From: Candidatus Planktophila sp.
GTDB taxonomy: Bacteria; Actinomycetota; Actinomycetes; Nanopelagicales; Nanopelagicaceae
DNA length: 64,000 bases
Reading direction: 5' to 3'
NCBI GenBank assembly: GCA_030649935.1
Contig: JAUSFN010000036.1
Location: forward strand, 124,001-188,000
Positions 31,627-40,062 of the stretch are shown one piece after another (the stretch's first letter is position 1; each line of letters starts with the position of its first letter). The translations under genes and the position numbers were made by a program. The notes beneath the pieces were generated by a model. That model made no database searches. It saw only the letters and a list, made by a program, of their open reading frames with translations, and was not told where the DNA came from.

Positions 31627-33270
31627 TTACTGGTTGTAGTACTTAAGCAGTGGTGCATAGAAGTTCCGATCGATAACGAGATTGCCAGCCTTGCGACCTG
31701 CCGAAACGATTGGGCCACCTGATGGCAACGTCCCGGTGAGTCCAGCACTTACCAAAGACTTCGCAACAAGCACTAGCTGTGCCGATGTGAAGTTACAGTG
31801 GTTGGTGCCAGAAGCTGCAGGAGTTGATGTAATTGGAGAACCCGCATCTGTAAAGGTTGTGTAACCCTTACTTGGGGTCATGTTCCACAACATCAGTAGC
31901 TTATTGGTAGGTCCTTTGTAAGACCTAGTTGTCTTATATGCAGCAAAGGCAGCTAACTTTTCCTCTGCAAATTGCTGGGCATAAGCATCAACGATGCGCT
32001 GTGAGGCACCTGCAGGTGTAATTGGATCTGCAACACCTGTCATGAGGATGGTTGGAACATTTATTTTTCCGGTATTGCTATGGAGTGCATTCATCTTCGC
32101 AATTGCAGCTGCATTTCCAACGGCGCGTGGTGCACCCGGATTTGCAGTAGAAAGTGCGCCAAGTAATGCATCGATAACCGTATTACCAGAAAGAGCGGCG
32201 TTAAATATAACTCGCTCGTTGTCAATTCGCGTGGCGTAATCAGTTTTTGTATTATCAAAGATTGCACCCCCTGCTTGAAGTTCAACATCTTGCGTTGCAA
32301 GAACAGCTAGAACTGCTGCAGTCGTTCCATTTTCTAGTATTGCTAACGCGGGACTAATTGCTAATGGAAATGAGAGTTTTAGAGCTCCTTCTGGTCCTCT
32401 AATTGAGTCGAAGTGTGCAGATTGAGTTGGGATTCCTGCCATTAAGCCGAGCAGTAAAAGTGCACTACGAGGTGGAACCCCACCGGCAGCTAACGCTTTA
32501 CCTGTTGCAGATGAAGTATCTGGCCAAGCATTGGTGGAAAGCGATGCCTGAACCTTAGCCATCACGGTAAAGATTTTGACCAGGTCACCTAAGGCTTCGG
32601 CATTTCCAGTAGCTCCCGCTGAGTAGTTGCCACCTTTTATCGTTGGATCAAAGAGTGTTTTAACTCCCCATAGGAAGTCACCGGCACCGGTTAACTGTGG
32701 AGCGATATTGTCGGCCATGCACATTGGTGCAGCTGCAGAGATGAGATTAGGATACTTCTCGGCAAGTCCTTGAGTGATAACTCCACCAAGAGATGATCCC
32801 CACGCAACAACTTTTGTAGTCTTTGGGAACTGCGCCTTGAAGACACCTATTAACTCAACGTTTGTAGCTATCGCCGAATCTGGATTCCACCCTTGGCGGG
32901 CAAAGCCAGAACCCACGACTGCGACACCTTGGCTAAATAAGTACTGTGCCACTGCGGCATTCCCATTTGGAACAGGTTCTGGCCTATTATCAACTTTGTA
33001 TCCACCAATCAGGGGAATTCCAACTGGAATATCAATGTTGTAACGATATCCATGTGAGTACAAAGCGACAGTTCCGTTAAAATTAGCTGGAACCATCATT
33101 GAATACGGTGCACCATCTGATGTCACACCAACGCATGATTGAATTGGAGATTTTCCATCGCATGCAGGTGCAGCGTTAGCTGCAACTGGGATCGAAACAA
33201 TGATTCCAGTTAAGAGTGCGCTCGCACTAAGAAGTGCGTAAATTCGCGTTTTAGCTGAGATAGCTCTCAT
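31627..33270 (-). CDS. Secreted alpha/beta hydrolase linked to the ABC transporter
   Basis: This 547-residue exported hydrolase has a signal peptide of about 34 residues ending ANAAP. A catalytic triad can be proposed from the sequence: Ser160 in the nucleophile elbow VAWGSSLGGV, Asp415 in MTGVADPITPAG and His491 in GTNHCNF. The middle of the chain is a long helical insertion. Resemblance is to secreted esterases, peptidases and tannase-like hydrolases, and the substrate cannot be fixed. It shares one base with the stop of the binding-protein gene (TAATG), so it is the last gene of the transporter operon. It may release the transported compound from an ester or amide. Confidence 0.82.
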   Translation of the reverse strand: MRAISAKTRIYALLSASALLTGIIVSIPVAANAAPACDGKSPIQSCVGVTSDGAPYSMMVPANFNGTVALYSHGYRYNIDIPVGIPLIGGYKVDNRPEPVPNGNAAVAQYLFSQGVAVVGSGFARQGWNPDSAIATNVELIGVFKAQFPKTTKVVAWGSSLGGVITQGLAEKYPNLISAAAPMCMADNIAPQLTGAGDFLWGVKTLFDPTIKGGNYSAGATGNAEALGDLVKIFTVMAKVQASLSTNAWPDTSSATGKALAAGGVPPRSALLLLGLMAGIPTQSAHFDSIRGPEGALKLSFPLAISPALAILENGTTAAVLAVLATQDVELQAGGAIFDNTKTDYATRIDNERVIFNAALSGNTVIDALLGALSTANPGAPRAVGNAAAIAKMNALHSNTGKINVPTILMTGVADPITPAGASQRIVDAYAQQFAEEKLAAFAAYKTTRSYKGPTNKLLMLWNMTPSKGYTTFTDAGSPITSTPAASGTNHCNFTSAQLVLVAKSLVSAGLTGTLPSGGPIVSAGRKAGNLVIDRNFYAPLLKYYNQ

Positions 33271-34559
33271 TAGTTTGGTAATCCCTTCGCTGGCATTGCT
33301 GGGCGCTTGTAGGTTGATTTAACAACTGCGCCTGCACCTGAATCGGTTGTGTATGTGACATAGGTTCCACCAAGAGGAAGTAAATCTCCTGTTGGAGAAT
33401 ACTTGCCAACCCAGTAGCCAGTTAGTCCTACGTGACTCTTAGCTGAGTATCCAACTGGAGTTAGCGCAGAGTTAGCTAAAGTAGCGCCCTTAGTATTTAG
33501 AACTGCCATCAATGACTTACGTGTTGGATTTTGCCCAGCAGCTTTTAGGGCTTGAGCAGTCATGAAGGCCGTGTTCATACCAAGTAAAACGTTTAGGTCA
33601 AAGACTGATCCTGGAAGGGCTTTGGCATAAATATCTGAGAAGAGTTTTATGTACTCATCATTTAAATCAGTAGTAGCTGGCACCGGTGAAAAACCAATGG
33701 CGTTATATAGAACGCCAGCTGGAACTCCTGTTAGCTTGATAGTTGTCGCATCGCCACCAACTGAACCAAGCATCCACTGGGGTGCATATTTCAACACAGC
33801 GGCCGTACCGAGCATTGCAGAGGTTGCACTCGATACTCCGAAGAGAATCACTACATCGGCTTCAGCGGCCTTGAATTTTGTAATCCAACCCGCAGCAGCT
33901 GCAGCGCCTTGCGAGCCTGATGCATATGGAACTTTTACTGCAAAGTTGATACCGGCAGTTTTAAAACCTGCCAGCGCATCGCTACCAAAGTCATCATCTT
34001 GATACAGCAGGCCGATTTTCTTGCCCGCAAAATTATCCTTGATGTACTCACCCATAATCTTGGCCTCCATAATATATGAAGGTAAAATTGCATACGTGGT
34101 TGGGTACTTCTTCACATCGGCAAAGCCACTAAATCCAGTATTAACAAATAGAACTGGAACGCCACGCCTACCTGGGTTAAGCGAGGAAGCAACTGCCTTT
34201 ACATTCGCAGTTCCTAAGGGTGCTAGTAGTGCCATGACTTTATCTTTTAAGATCAGTTCGTTGGTCTTGGCTACTGCCTCGGTTGGAACATAACGATCAT
34301 CTTTAACTATGAGAGTGATTTTGCGACCGTTGACTCCACCATTTGCATTCAGATAATCGAAGTAAGCCTTCGCGGCTCCTGGGATTTTGTTGTAACCAAG
34401 TGATGCTGCTCCGGTCATTGGAAGTGTCATTCCGAGTTTGATTTCAGATGACGCAACTCCAACTTCTCTCGCGTTTGCCGGAACTGCAGTTGCAGTCAAG
34501 CTCGCTACGGCTAGTACCGCAGAAACTGAGATCAGTTTCCGGCGATTCATTGCTTTCAT
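33270..34559 (-). CDS. livK: ABC transporter substrate-binding protein, branched-chain amino acid (HAAT) type
   Basis: This is the exported ligand-binding component for the LivHMGF transporter genes upstream. The 429-residue protein has a signal peptide of about 30 residues (NRRKLISVSAVLAVASLTA...ANA) and a periplasmic-binding type I fold. IKLGMTLPMTGAASLGYNK is near the mature N terminus, then LILKDKVMALLAPLGTAN and GLLYQDDDFGSDALAGFK. GGAAGG-like GGAAGG spacing before the first ATG supports the start. HAAT binding proteins also take up amides, urea and aromatic acids, so the ligand is open. Confidence 0.9.
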   Translation of the reverse strand: MKAMNRRKLISVSAVLAVASLTATAVPANAREVGVASSEIKLGMTLPMTGAASLGYNKIPGAAKAYFDYLNANGGVNGRKITLIVKDDRYVPTEAVAKTNELILKDKVMALLAPLGTANVKAVASSLNPGRRGVPVLFVNTGFSGFADVKKYPTTYAILPSYIMEAKIMGEYIKDNFAGKKIGLLYQDDDFGSDALAGFKTAGINFAVKVPYASGSQGAAAAAGWITKFKAAEADVVILFGVSSATSAMLGTAAVLKYAPQWMLGSVGGDATTIKLTGVPAGVLYNAIGFSPVPATTDLNDEYIKLFSDIYAKALPGSVFDLNVLLGMNTAFMTAQALKAAGQNPTRKSLMAVLNTKGATLANSALTPVGYSAKSHVGLTGYWVGKYSPTGDLLPLGGTYVTYTTDSGAGAVVKSTYKRPAMPAKGLPN

Positions 34560-34592
34560 GTGTTTCCTTCCATCGAGGGTTTGGGTAGAGCT

Positions 34593-35588
34593 TTACAACC
34601 TTTTCTTTGCCGCTTTTCTAGCTTCGCGCGCTCGATGTTGTTCAACTGGTCCATTGGGTACAAATAGAACAGTCACAATCAAGAGCGCACTCACTATAAA
34701 GCCTGGCAAATTTGTGGTGATGTTCTCGGAGCTTCCGATGCGGTGTGCCACCACATCGGCGATCTCTGGGATTGCCACCAATGTCACTGCCCCAATCATG
34801 ACCCCTGAGAGGGTACTTACGCCAGAGAGAACCGCTCCTGTCAAGAGTGCAAATGAGAGTGCGAGCGGAAAGGCGCTGGGTGAAACCGTTCCAATTGTCA
34901 TGGATAACAGGGCGCCGGCTAAGCCAGCAATTCCTGCGCTTATTGTGAAGGCCAGAATCTTGCTTCTCCCGGTATTTATGCCGCAGATCTGGGCGGCCAC
35001 CTCATTGCTTCGGCCTGCGCGCCAATTTCGACCATATCGAGAGCTCAAGATATTACTGAGTAGCCATGTTGAAATAAGGGCCGCTAAGGCCGCGATCCAA
35101 AAGAACCACTTATATTGAGTGAAATCTTCGCCTAATCCAAGGGGCGGAAATCCAACATCAAAGAGAAGACCTTGTTCTCCGCCAAGAATGGAGAATTGAT
35201 TGGCAAGTGATGGCAGACCGATTGCTAAGGCCAGTGTCGTGCCAGCTAAATACGGACCAGATAACCGTGCAGCTGCAGCGCCAAGAAGTGCACCTCCAAC
35301 GGCTGCGGCTAAAACTGCAATAAAGAAAGTTACAATGATTGGAATTTGAAATTCATTGCGCGCAAGCGTTGCACTATATGCACCAATTGCCATGAGGGCG
35401 CCATGACCTAGTGAGACTTGACCTGAATATCCGGTAAGTAAAATGAGTGAAGAGATAGCAATAACGAATACTGCAATTGATGCACCTTGATACACACGCA
35501 GTTCATCTACGCGATTACCTGCCAAGAATAAGATAAATCCAAAAATTAGAAATAAAGCGAAATGAACACGGGGCTTTAACTTATGCAC
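34593..35588 (-). CDS. livM: Branched-chain amino acid type ABC permease LivM
   Basis: This 331-residue inner-membrane permease has about nine or ten spans. The family signature for the cytoplasmic coupling loop is present: RYGRNWRAGRSNEVAAQICGIN, here written in part as NWRAGRSNEVAAQICG. LLTGYSGQVSLGHGALMAIG near residue 50 is the LivM hallmark. It overlaps livH by eight bases and is followed after 33 bases by the binding-protein gene. The C terminus is basic (REARKAAKKRL). Confidence 0.92.
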   Translation of the reverse strand: MHKLKPRVHFALFLIFGFILFLAGNRVDELRVYQGASIAVFVIAISSLILLTGYSGQVSLGHGALMAIGAYSATLARNEFQIPIIVTFFIAVLAAAVGGALLGAAAARLSGPYLAGTTLALAIGLPSLANQFSILGGEQGLLFDVGFPPLGLGEDFTQYKWFFWIAALAALISTWLLSNILSSRYGRNWRAGRSNEVAAQICGINTGRSKILAFTISAGIAGLAGALLSMTIGTVSPSAFPLALSFALLTGAVLSGVSTLSGVMIGAVTLVAIPEIADVVAHRIGSSENITTNLPGFIVSALLIVTVLFVPNGPVEQHRAREARKAAKKRL

Positions 35589-36486
35589 GGCGCCCCACCT
35601 TTACTCCAATTATTCCCTGAGGGCGTATAAAGAGAACTAATAATAGAACCACGAAAGGTGCGATAAAGAAAAGACCACTGCTGACATACATTAAAATAAA
35701 TGAAATAGTTAGTCCTAAGAACATTCCCCCGATTACTGCGCCAAGCAAACTATCAAGTCCTCCAATGACTGCGGCTATAAAACCAGATACTAAGAGAAGT
35801 GAAAATTCAATTGAGTCTGGTGAGAAATTTCCATTTCCATTGACCGTCTGAAAAACTCCTGCAACTGCACCTGCCGCACCTGCTAACGCCCAGCCTAAAG
35901 TTCTTATTAAATCTACGCGTACTCCAGAAAGACGCGCAATTTCAGGTGCGTATGCCGATGCCCGAAACGATAGGCCTAGATTTGTTCGCTGAAAAAGTAG
36001 TGTAAGTAATGCCATCAAGATCAACGTTGTGATTAAAATAAGTAGTTTTAGGGGTGAAAAGACTAAAACTTCACCATTGACCGTAAATCCATTATTAGAA
36101 ACAGGTGGAAGAATTCGTAAATCTTGGCCGCCCCAAATCATCGCAATTACCGAGCGAATTAACCCCAATAATCCAAGGGTTGCAATAATTGGTGCTACAG
36201 CTGCGATTGGGCCACTGGATGAGTGTTTAACTAAAACACGCATTAAAATAACTTCTACAAGTGCAGAAAATATTGCTCCACCAAGCATTGCAATCGGCAA
36301 AGCGATCCAGAATGATCCAATTCGGGTTACTGCTTCATATCCAAAATATGTTGACAGTAATGCCATGCCAGCCTGAGCAAAATTTATGACTCGTGTGCTT
36401 CGCCAGACTAATACAAATGCAATCGCCATGAGTGAATAAATAGAGCCAGCCGTAATTCCAATTAAAATCGTGTTTAGTAATTGCAT
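35581..36486 (-). CDS. livH: Branched-chain amino acid type ABC permease LivH
   Basis: This 301-residue permease with about eight spans is the partner of LivM. The N-terminal LIGITAGSIYSLMAIAFVLV and the segment STRVINFAQAGMALLSTYF are typical. The coupling loop reads FRASAYAPEIARLSGVRVD, and the C-terminal half contains SGFIAAVIGGLDSLLGAVIGG. It lies two bases after livF and overlaps livM, so the permease pair is translationally coupled. Confidence 0.93.
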   Translation of the reverse strand: MQLLNTILIGITAGSIYSLMAIAFVLVWRSTRVINFAQAGMALLSTYFGYEAVTRIGSFWIALPIAMLGGAIFSALVEVILMRVLVKHSSSGPIAAVAPIIATLGLLGLIRSVIAMIWGGQDLRILPPVSNNGFTVNGEVLVFSPLKLLILITTLILMALLTLLFQRTNLGLSFRASAYAPEIARLSGVRVDLIRTLGWALAGAAGAVAGVFQTVNGNGNFSPDSIEFSLLLVSGFIAAVIGGLDSLLGAVIGGMFLGLTISFILMYVSSGLFFIAPFVVLLLVLFIRPQGIIGVKVGRRA

Positions 36487-36488
36487 AA

Positions 36489-37199
36489 TTAATACCCCAA
36501 ATAAGCAGCGCGCACTGCTGGGTCATCAATCAGCGCCTGTGCATGATCTACTGCGACTACTTTTCCAAGATTTAGAACAATTCCTAAATCTGCAATCCTG
36601 AGAGCCCCCATCGCATTTTGTTCTACCAACACCACGGTCAAACGCATTGATGTAGTTAATTCACGAATTGTTTGAAAAATCTGCTCAACTACAAGTGGAG
36701 CCAATCCGAGCGAAGGCTCATCAAGAAGAAGTAGTTTTGGTTTTGACATCAATGAGCGACCAATAGCTAGCATCTGACGTTCACCACCTGAAAGCGTGTC
36801 CGCTCTTTGTGCCAATCTCTCACCTATGCGTGGAAATATTGAAACCACCAGGTCAAGAGTTTCAATCATCTCTTTCTTATCACGTCGCCAAATAGCACCC
36901 AGCTCAAGATTCTCTTTGACGGTTAACTCTGGAATTACAGATTTGCCTTCTGATACATGTGAGATTCCTTTTCTTACTAATATCTCAGGTTTATCTCCTA
37001 GAATTGATTTGCCCATCCAACTAATTTTTCCATGCGAGGCTTGATTCAAGCCCGAGATCGCCCTTAATAAACTAGTCTTTCCCGCTCCATTTGAGCCAAT
37101 CACCGCGGCAAGTGCTCCAGTTGGTATCGCTAGTGAGAGTGAGTTAATTGCTCGAATAGCGCCGTGGTGAACGCTTAAATGAGAAACATTAAGTGTCAT
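36489..37199 (-). CDS. livF: Branched-chain amino acid type ABC ATPase LivF
   Basis: This 236-residue ATPase energises the LivHM permease. Walker A is IGSNGAGKTSLLRAISGL, the ABC signature is LSGGERQMLAIGRSL, Walker B is LLLDEPSLGLAP, and the switch region is VVLVEQNA. The sequence HVSEGKSVIPELTVKENLELG before the signature is LivF-like. It starts directly after the livG stop without any gap. Confidence 0.95.
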   Translation of the reverse strand: MTLNVSHLSVHHGAIRAINSLSLAIPTGALAAVIGSNGAGKTSLLRAISGLNQASHGKISWMGKSILGDKPEILVRKGISHVSEGKSVIPELTVKENLELGAIWRRDKKEMIETLDLVVSIFPRIGERLAQRADTLSGGERQMLAIGRSLMSKPKLLLLDEPSLGLAPLVVEQIFQTIRELTTSMRLTVVLVEQNAMGALRIADLGIVLNLGKVVAVDHAQALIDDPAVRAAYLGY

Positions 37200-37964
37200 T
37201 TATGCACCTGTTCCTAAATATGCTGCTATTACCGCTGGATCTCGTCGAACAGTTTCGGCACTGCCGCTTGCGATAACTTCGCCAAAGTTGAGTACATATA
37301 ATTTGCTGCAGACTGACATGATTACATCCATGTGGTGTTCAACCAGTAGCACTGACATCTGTGTGCTCAAATTTCGGATAAGCGTATTCATCCACTCAAT
37401 ATCATGTACTCCTAATCCTCCGGCAGGCTCGTCCAACATCAAAATTTTTGGTTCACTCACCAGAGCTCGAGCAATCGCAACTCGTTTGGTATCGGGATAC
37501 GACAAAGTATCGGCACGACGAGCGGCAAGGCCACCTGCGTAGACGCGCTCGAGCGCGATTCGTGCTCTTTCACGAATTCGATTCTCATCTTTAATATTTC
37601 TGGCGAACGCAGCCGAAACTAAACCGGTTTTCGCTAAGTGTTGTGCCCCGATCATTACATTTTCTAGAACACTTAAATCCCCGAATAAACCGACTCCTTG
37701 TAGCGTTCGCGCGATTCCAAGGTCAACTAACTCATCAGCGCGAGGAAAATCACGACGCTCGCCTTGTAAAAAAAATCTGCCCTCATCTGGAACTACCAGT
37801 CCGCACAGAGCATTAAATAGAGTGGTCTTGCCAGCGCCATTTGGACCAATGAGACCAACGACTTCATTGCTTCCGATCTCAAGATAGACATCATTGAGTG
37901 CCCGAAGACCGCCGAAGGAGATAGATACTCCCTCGACATGCAACGCTGCAGTTTTAGTAAACAT
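37200..37964 (-). CDS. livG: Branched-chain amino acid type ABC ATPase LivG
   Basis: This is the second ATPase of the transporter. The ATG at 37964 gives 254 residues starting MFTKTAALHVEGVSISFGG; earlier in-frame starts would reach further into alr. Walker A is IGPNGAGKTTLFNALCGL and Walker B ILMLDEPAGGL, with VLLVEHHMDVIMSVC at the switch. The signature loop is LSYPDTKRVAIARAL, degenerate at its second half as usual for LivG. It overlaps the alr stop by 11 bases, so alr and the transporter are read together. Confidence 0.9.
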   Translation of the reverse strand: MFTKTAALHVEGVSISFGGLRALNDVYLEIGSNEVVGLIGPNGAGKTTLFNALCGLVVPDEGRFFLQGERRDFPRADELVDLGIARTLQGVGLFGDLSVLENVMIGAQHLAKTGLVSAAFARNIKDENRIRERARIALERVYAGGLAARRADTLSYPDTKRVAIARALVSEPKILMLDEPAGGLGVHDIEWMNTLIRNLSTQMSVLLVEHHMDVIMSVCSKLYVLNFGEVIASGSAETVRRDPAVIAAYLGTGA

Positions 37965-39057
37965 GAGGTGCATAGATTCTAGGCACCCTTGGCCCAATTC
38001 GTGTAACTATCTCGTAGTTAATTGAAGCCGAGGAGGCCCCCCAATCATCGGCTGTGTACTCGCCATGCGTGCCATCGCCAAAAATAACCACCCAATCCCC
38101 GGATTTCGCGGTGGATTCTGGACCTAAATCAACTACAAATTGATCCATGGAGACTCGCCCGATAATAGGCGCTCGTCTGTCTTCAAAAAAAACTCCAGCG
38201 CCTTGAGCAATTCGTGGGATTCCATCGGCATAACCCATCGCAACAATGCCAAGCTGTGTATCGAATTCCGTTATTGCACTCGCGCCATATCCGATGGGAG
38301 AGCCAGCTGGTACATATTTAACCAAATGTAGTTTGGCGCGCAGTTGCATTGCAGGTTTTAATCCTAAGCTGGCACTATCGCCAAGGTTTTTTACATCGGG
38401 TGATAATCCATACATAGCAATTCCTGTGCGCACTAAATCAAAGGCCGCTTGATGGATTTTCATTGTTGCAGCCGAGTTAGAAAGGTGTTTGATGGGTGGA
38501 TTAACTCCGACACTCACCAATTGTCCGTGCATTTCTTTAAAGCGATTGACTTGAGCGAAATTTTGGTTCTGCTCTAGTTCGTCCGCACGGGCAAAATGTG
38601 AGAAGAAACCAACAACATCAACAAAAGAGAAATCTGCTTTTAATAATTCGGGCCATTCATTGAGGAAACCACCCCGATTCATTCCCGTATCGACTTCGAT
38701 GTGAATTCGTGCTTTGACTTTTAATGCAGAAATCTCTTCTAATGTAGCTAAACATGAGACTGCTACGTCGATATCGTGGCTATGGGCCGCCCTAAAATCA
38801 GATCCTGGTGGCAGCAACCACGCGAGAATAGGGATTCGAATACCGTGTGTGCGAAGTGCGATTGCCTCTTCAAGTAAGGCGACACCTAACCAATCAGCTC
38901 CAGCTTTCTCAGCCGCCAAACCAACTTCGATTAAACCATGACCATATGCATCGGCTTTAACGACCGCTAAGAGATCAACACCGCTTATTGATTTCAAAGT
39001 TGAGATATTGGCAGTGATTGATGCAATATCGATTCGAGCTTCGGCTCGGTGCTCCAT
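37954..39057 (-). CDS. alr: Alanine racemase
   Basis: This PLP enzyme makes D-alanine for peptidoglycan. The 367-residue protein has the PLP lysine Lys34 in AVVKADAYGHG, a TGMNRGG segment and GIAMYGLSP. SPIGYGASAIT carries the second catalytic Tyr, and RVSMDQFVVDLG follows in the C-terminal domain. It shares one base with the acpS stop (TAATG). The acpS-alr order is typical for actinobacteria, but the following gene is normally tsaE; here livG overlaps it instead. Confidence 0.96.
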   Translation of the reverse strand: MEHRAEARIDIASITANISTLKSISGVDLLAVVKADAYGHGLIEVGLAAEKAGADWLGVALLEEAIALRTHGIRIPILAWLLPPGSDFRAAHSHDIDVAVSCLATLEEISALKVKARIHIEVDTGMNRGGFLNEWPELLKADFSFVDVVGFFSHFARADELEQNQNFAQVNRFKEMHGQLVSVGVNPPIKHLSNSAATMKIHQAAFDLVRTGIAMYGLSPDVKNLGDSASLGLKPAMQLRAKLHLVKYVPAGSPIGYGASAITEFDTQLGIVAMGYADGIPRIAQGAGVFFEDRRAPIIGRVSMDQFVVDLGPESTAKSGDWVVIFGDGTHGEYTADDWGASSASINYEIVTRIGPRVPRIYAPHVY

Positions 39058-39401
39058 TATCTTCGCTCCACGATGACCATCGCCGATGCGATACCAGCGT
39101 CGTGCGAGAGCGAAAGGTGGACATCTGCGCCATCAATTAAATCGGCGATTTCTCCACGAAAGAGAAAAGCCGGCTTACCGCTTTCAAGGTTTATTACTTC
39201 GGCATCGTGCCAAGCAAGGCCTTTTCCAGCACTAATCGCCTTAGCTAGAGCCTCTTTTGCGGCAAAGCGGGCGGCGAGTGAGGCAATTGGTTTAGTACGT
39301 TCACCCTGAGTAAAAAGCTTCTCACGCAGGCCAGGGGTTCGATCAAGTGAGGATTTAAAGCGTTCGATATCGACCACATCGATGCCAATCCCATCAATCA
39401 T
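39057..39401 (-). CDS. acpS: Holo-[acyl-carrier-protein] synthase AcpS
   Basis: AcpS attaches the 4'-phosphopantetheine arm of CoA to acyl carrier protein. The 114-residue protein has the Mg-binding [16 protein letters not shown] and the catalytic [33 protein letters not shown] lies near the C terminus. The size is normal. It follows the PAP2 gene after ten bases and is coupled to alr. Confidence 0.94.
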   Translation of the reverse strand: MIDGIGIDVVDIERFKSSLDRTPGLREKLFTQGERTKPIASLAARFAAKEALAKAISAGKGLAWHDAEVINLESGKPAFLFRGEIADLIDGADVHLSLSHDAGIASAMVIVERR

Positions 39402-39411
39402 GCAGGAAATC

Positions 39412-40062
39412 CTAGTGCAGTTGACTCTTAGAAGGAACGTAGCGATCTACTGCAATTACCGCCACTAATAGTGCGCTACCTATAAACAGTCCTCCAAGTA
39501 AATCGGTGAACCAATGTGTATGACGTATGAGTGATACAACGCAAACGGTTAATGAAATTGTCACTACCCCGGCACTTGCTAGGCGACCTTGATATCTATC
39601 AACGCGGGCGTATCTATAGATTATATAAGCCAAAATCCCCCATGTCAGAACGGCATTAGATGCATGCCCACTGGGATATGACATTCCACCAGCATGAAGT
39701 AGATCAATACCATCGCGAGGTTTTGTTCTTCCAAGAAATATTTTGAAAACTCCTACTACAAAATTGAGTGCGAGTAGAGATAAAACAGCCAAGTTAAGTG
39801 GACGCCAAGTCTTGAATTTATAAGCGATATATGAAGCTGCAATTATTAGTATCACTGTAGTTAACCAACGTGCACCTAAGTCATCTAAGCGCCTCAGTAG
39901 AAAGCCAGCAAAACCCTCAAACTGCGGTCGGTGCGTCCGGTTTACATCCTTATCGAAATTAACTAGTGGGCCATTACTTAAAACTTGTTGTGTCACAGCG
40001 AGAAAGCCTACGAATAGGAGTGCCGACCACCGTAAAGCGCGAAACATTTGTGCTTTACGCAC
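39412..40062 (-). CDS. PAP2-family membrane phosphatase
   Basis: This 216-residue integral membrane phosphatase has five or six spans. The three PAP2 motifs are visible: [21 protein letters not shown] and [13 protein letters not shown], with the catalytic His in the last two. Likely substrates are undecaprenyl pyrophosphate or phosphatidate. The neighbouring cell-wall genes glmS, glmM and alr favour a lipid-carrier recycling role, but that is inference. It abuts the glmS stop with no gap. Confidence 0.85.
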   Translation of the reverse strand: MRKAQMFRALRWSALLFVGFLAVTQQVLSNGPLVNFDKDVNRTHRPQFEGFAGFLLRRLDDLGARWLTTVILIIAASYIAYKFKTWRPLNLAVLSLLALNFVVGVFKIFLGRTKPRDGIDLLHAGGMSYPSGHASNAVLTWGILAYIIYRYARVDRYQGRLASAGVVTISLTVCVVSLIRHTHWFTDLLGGLFIGSALLVAVIAVDRYVPSKSQLH

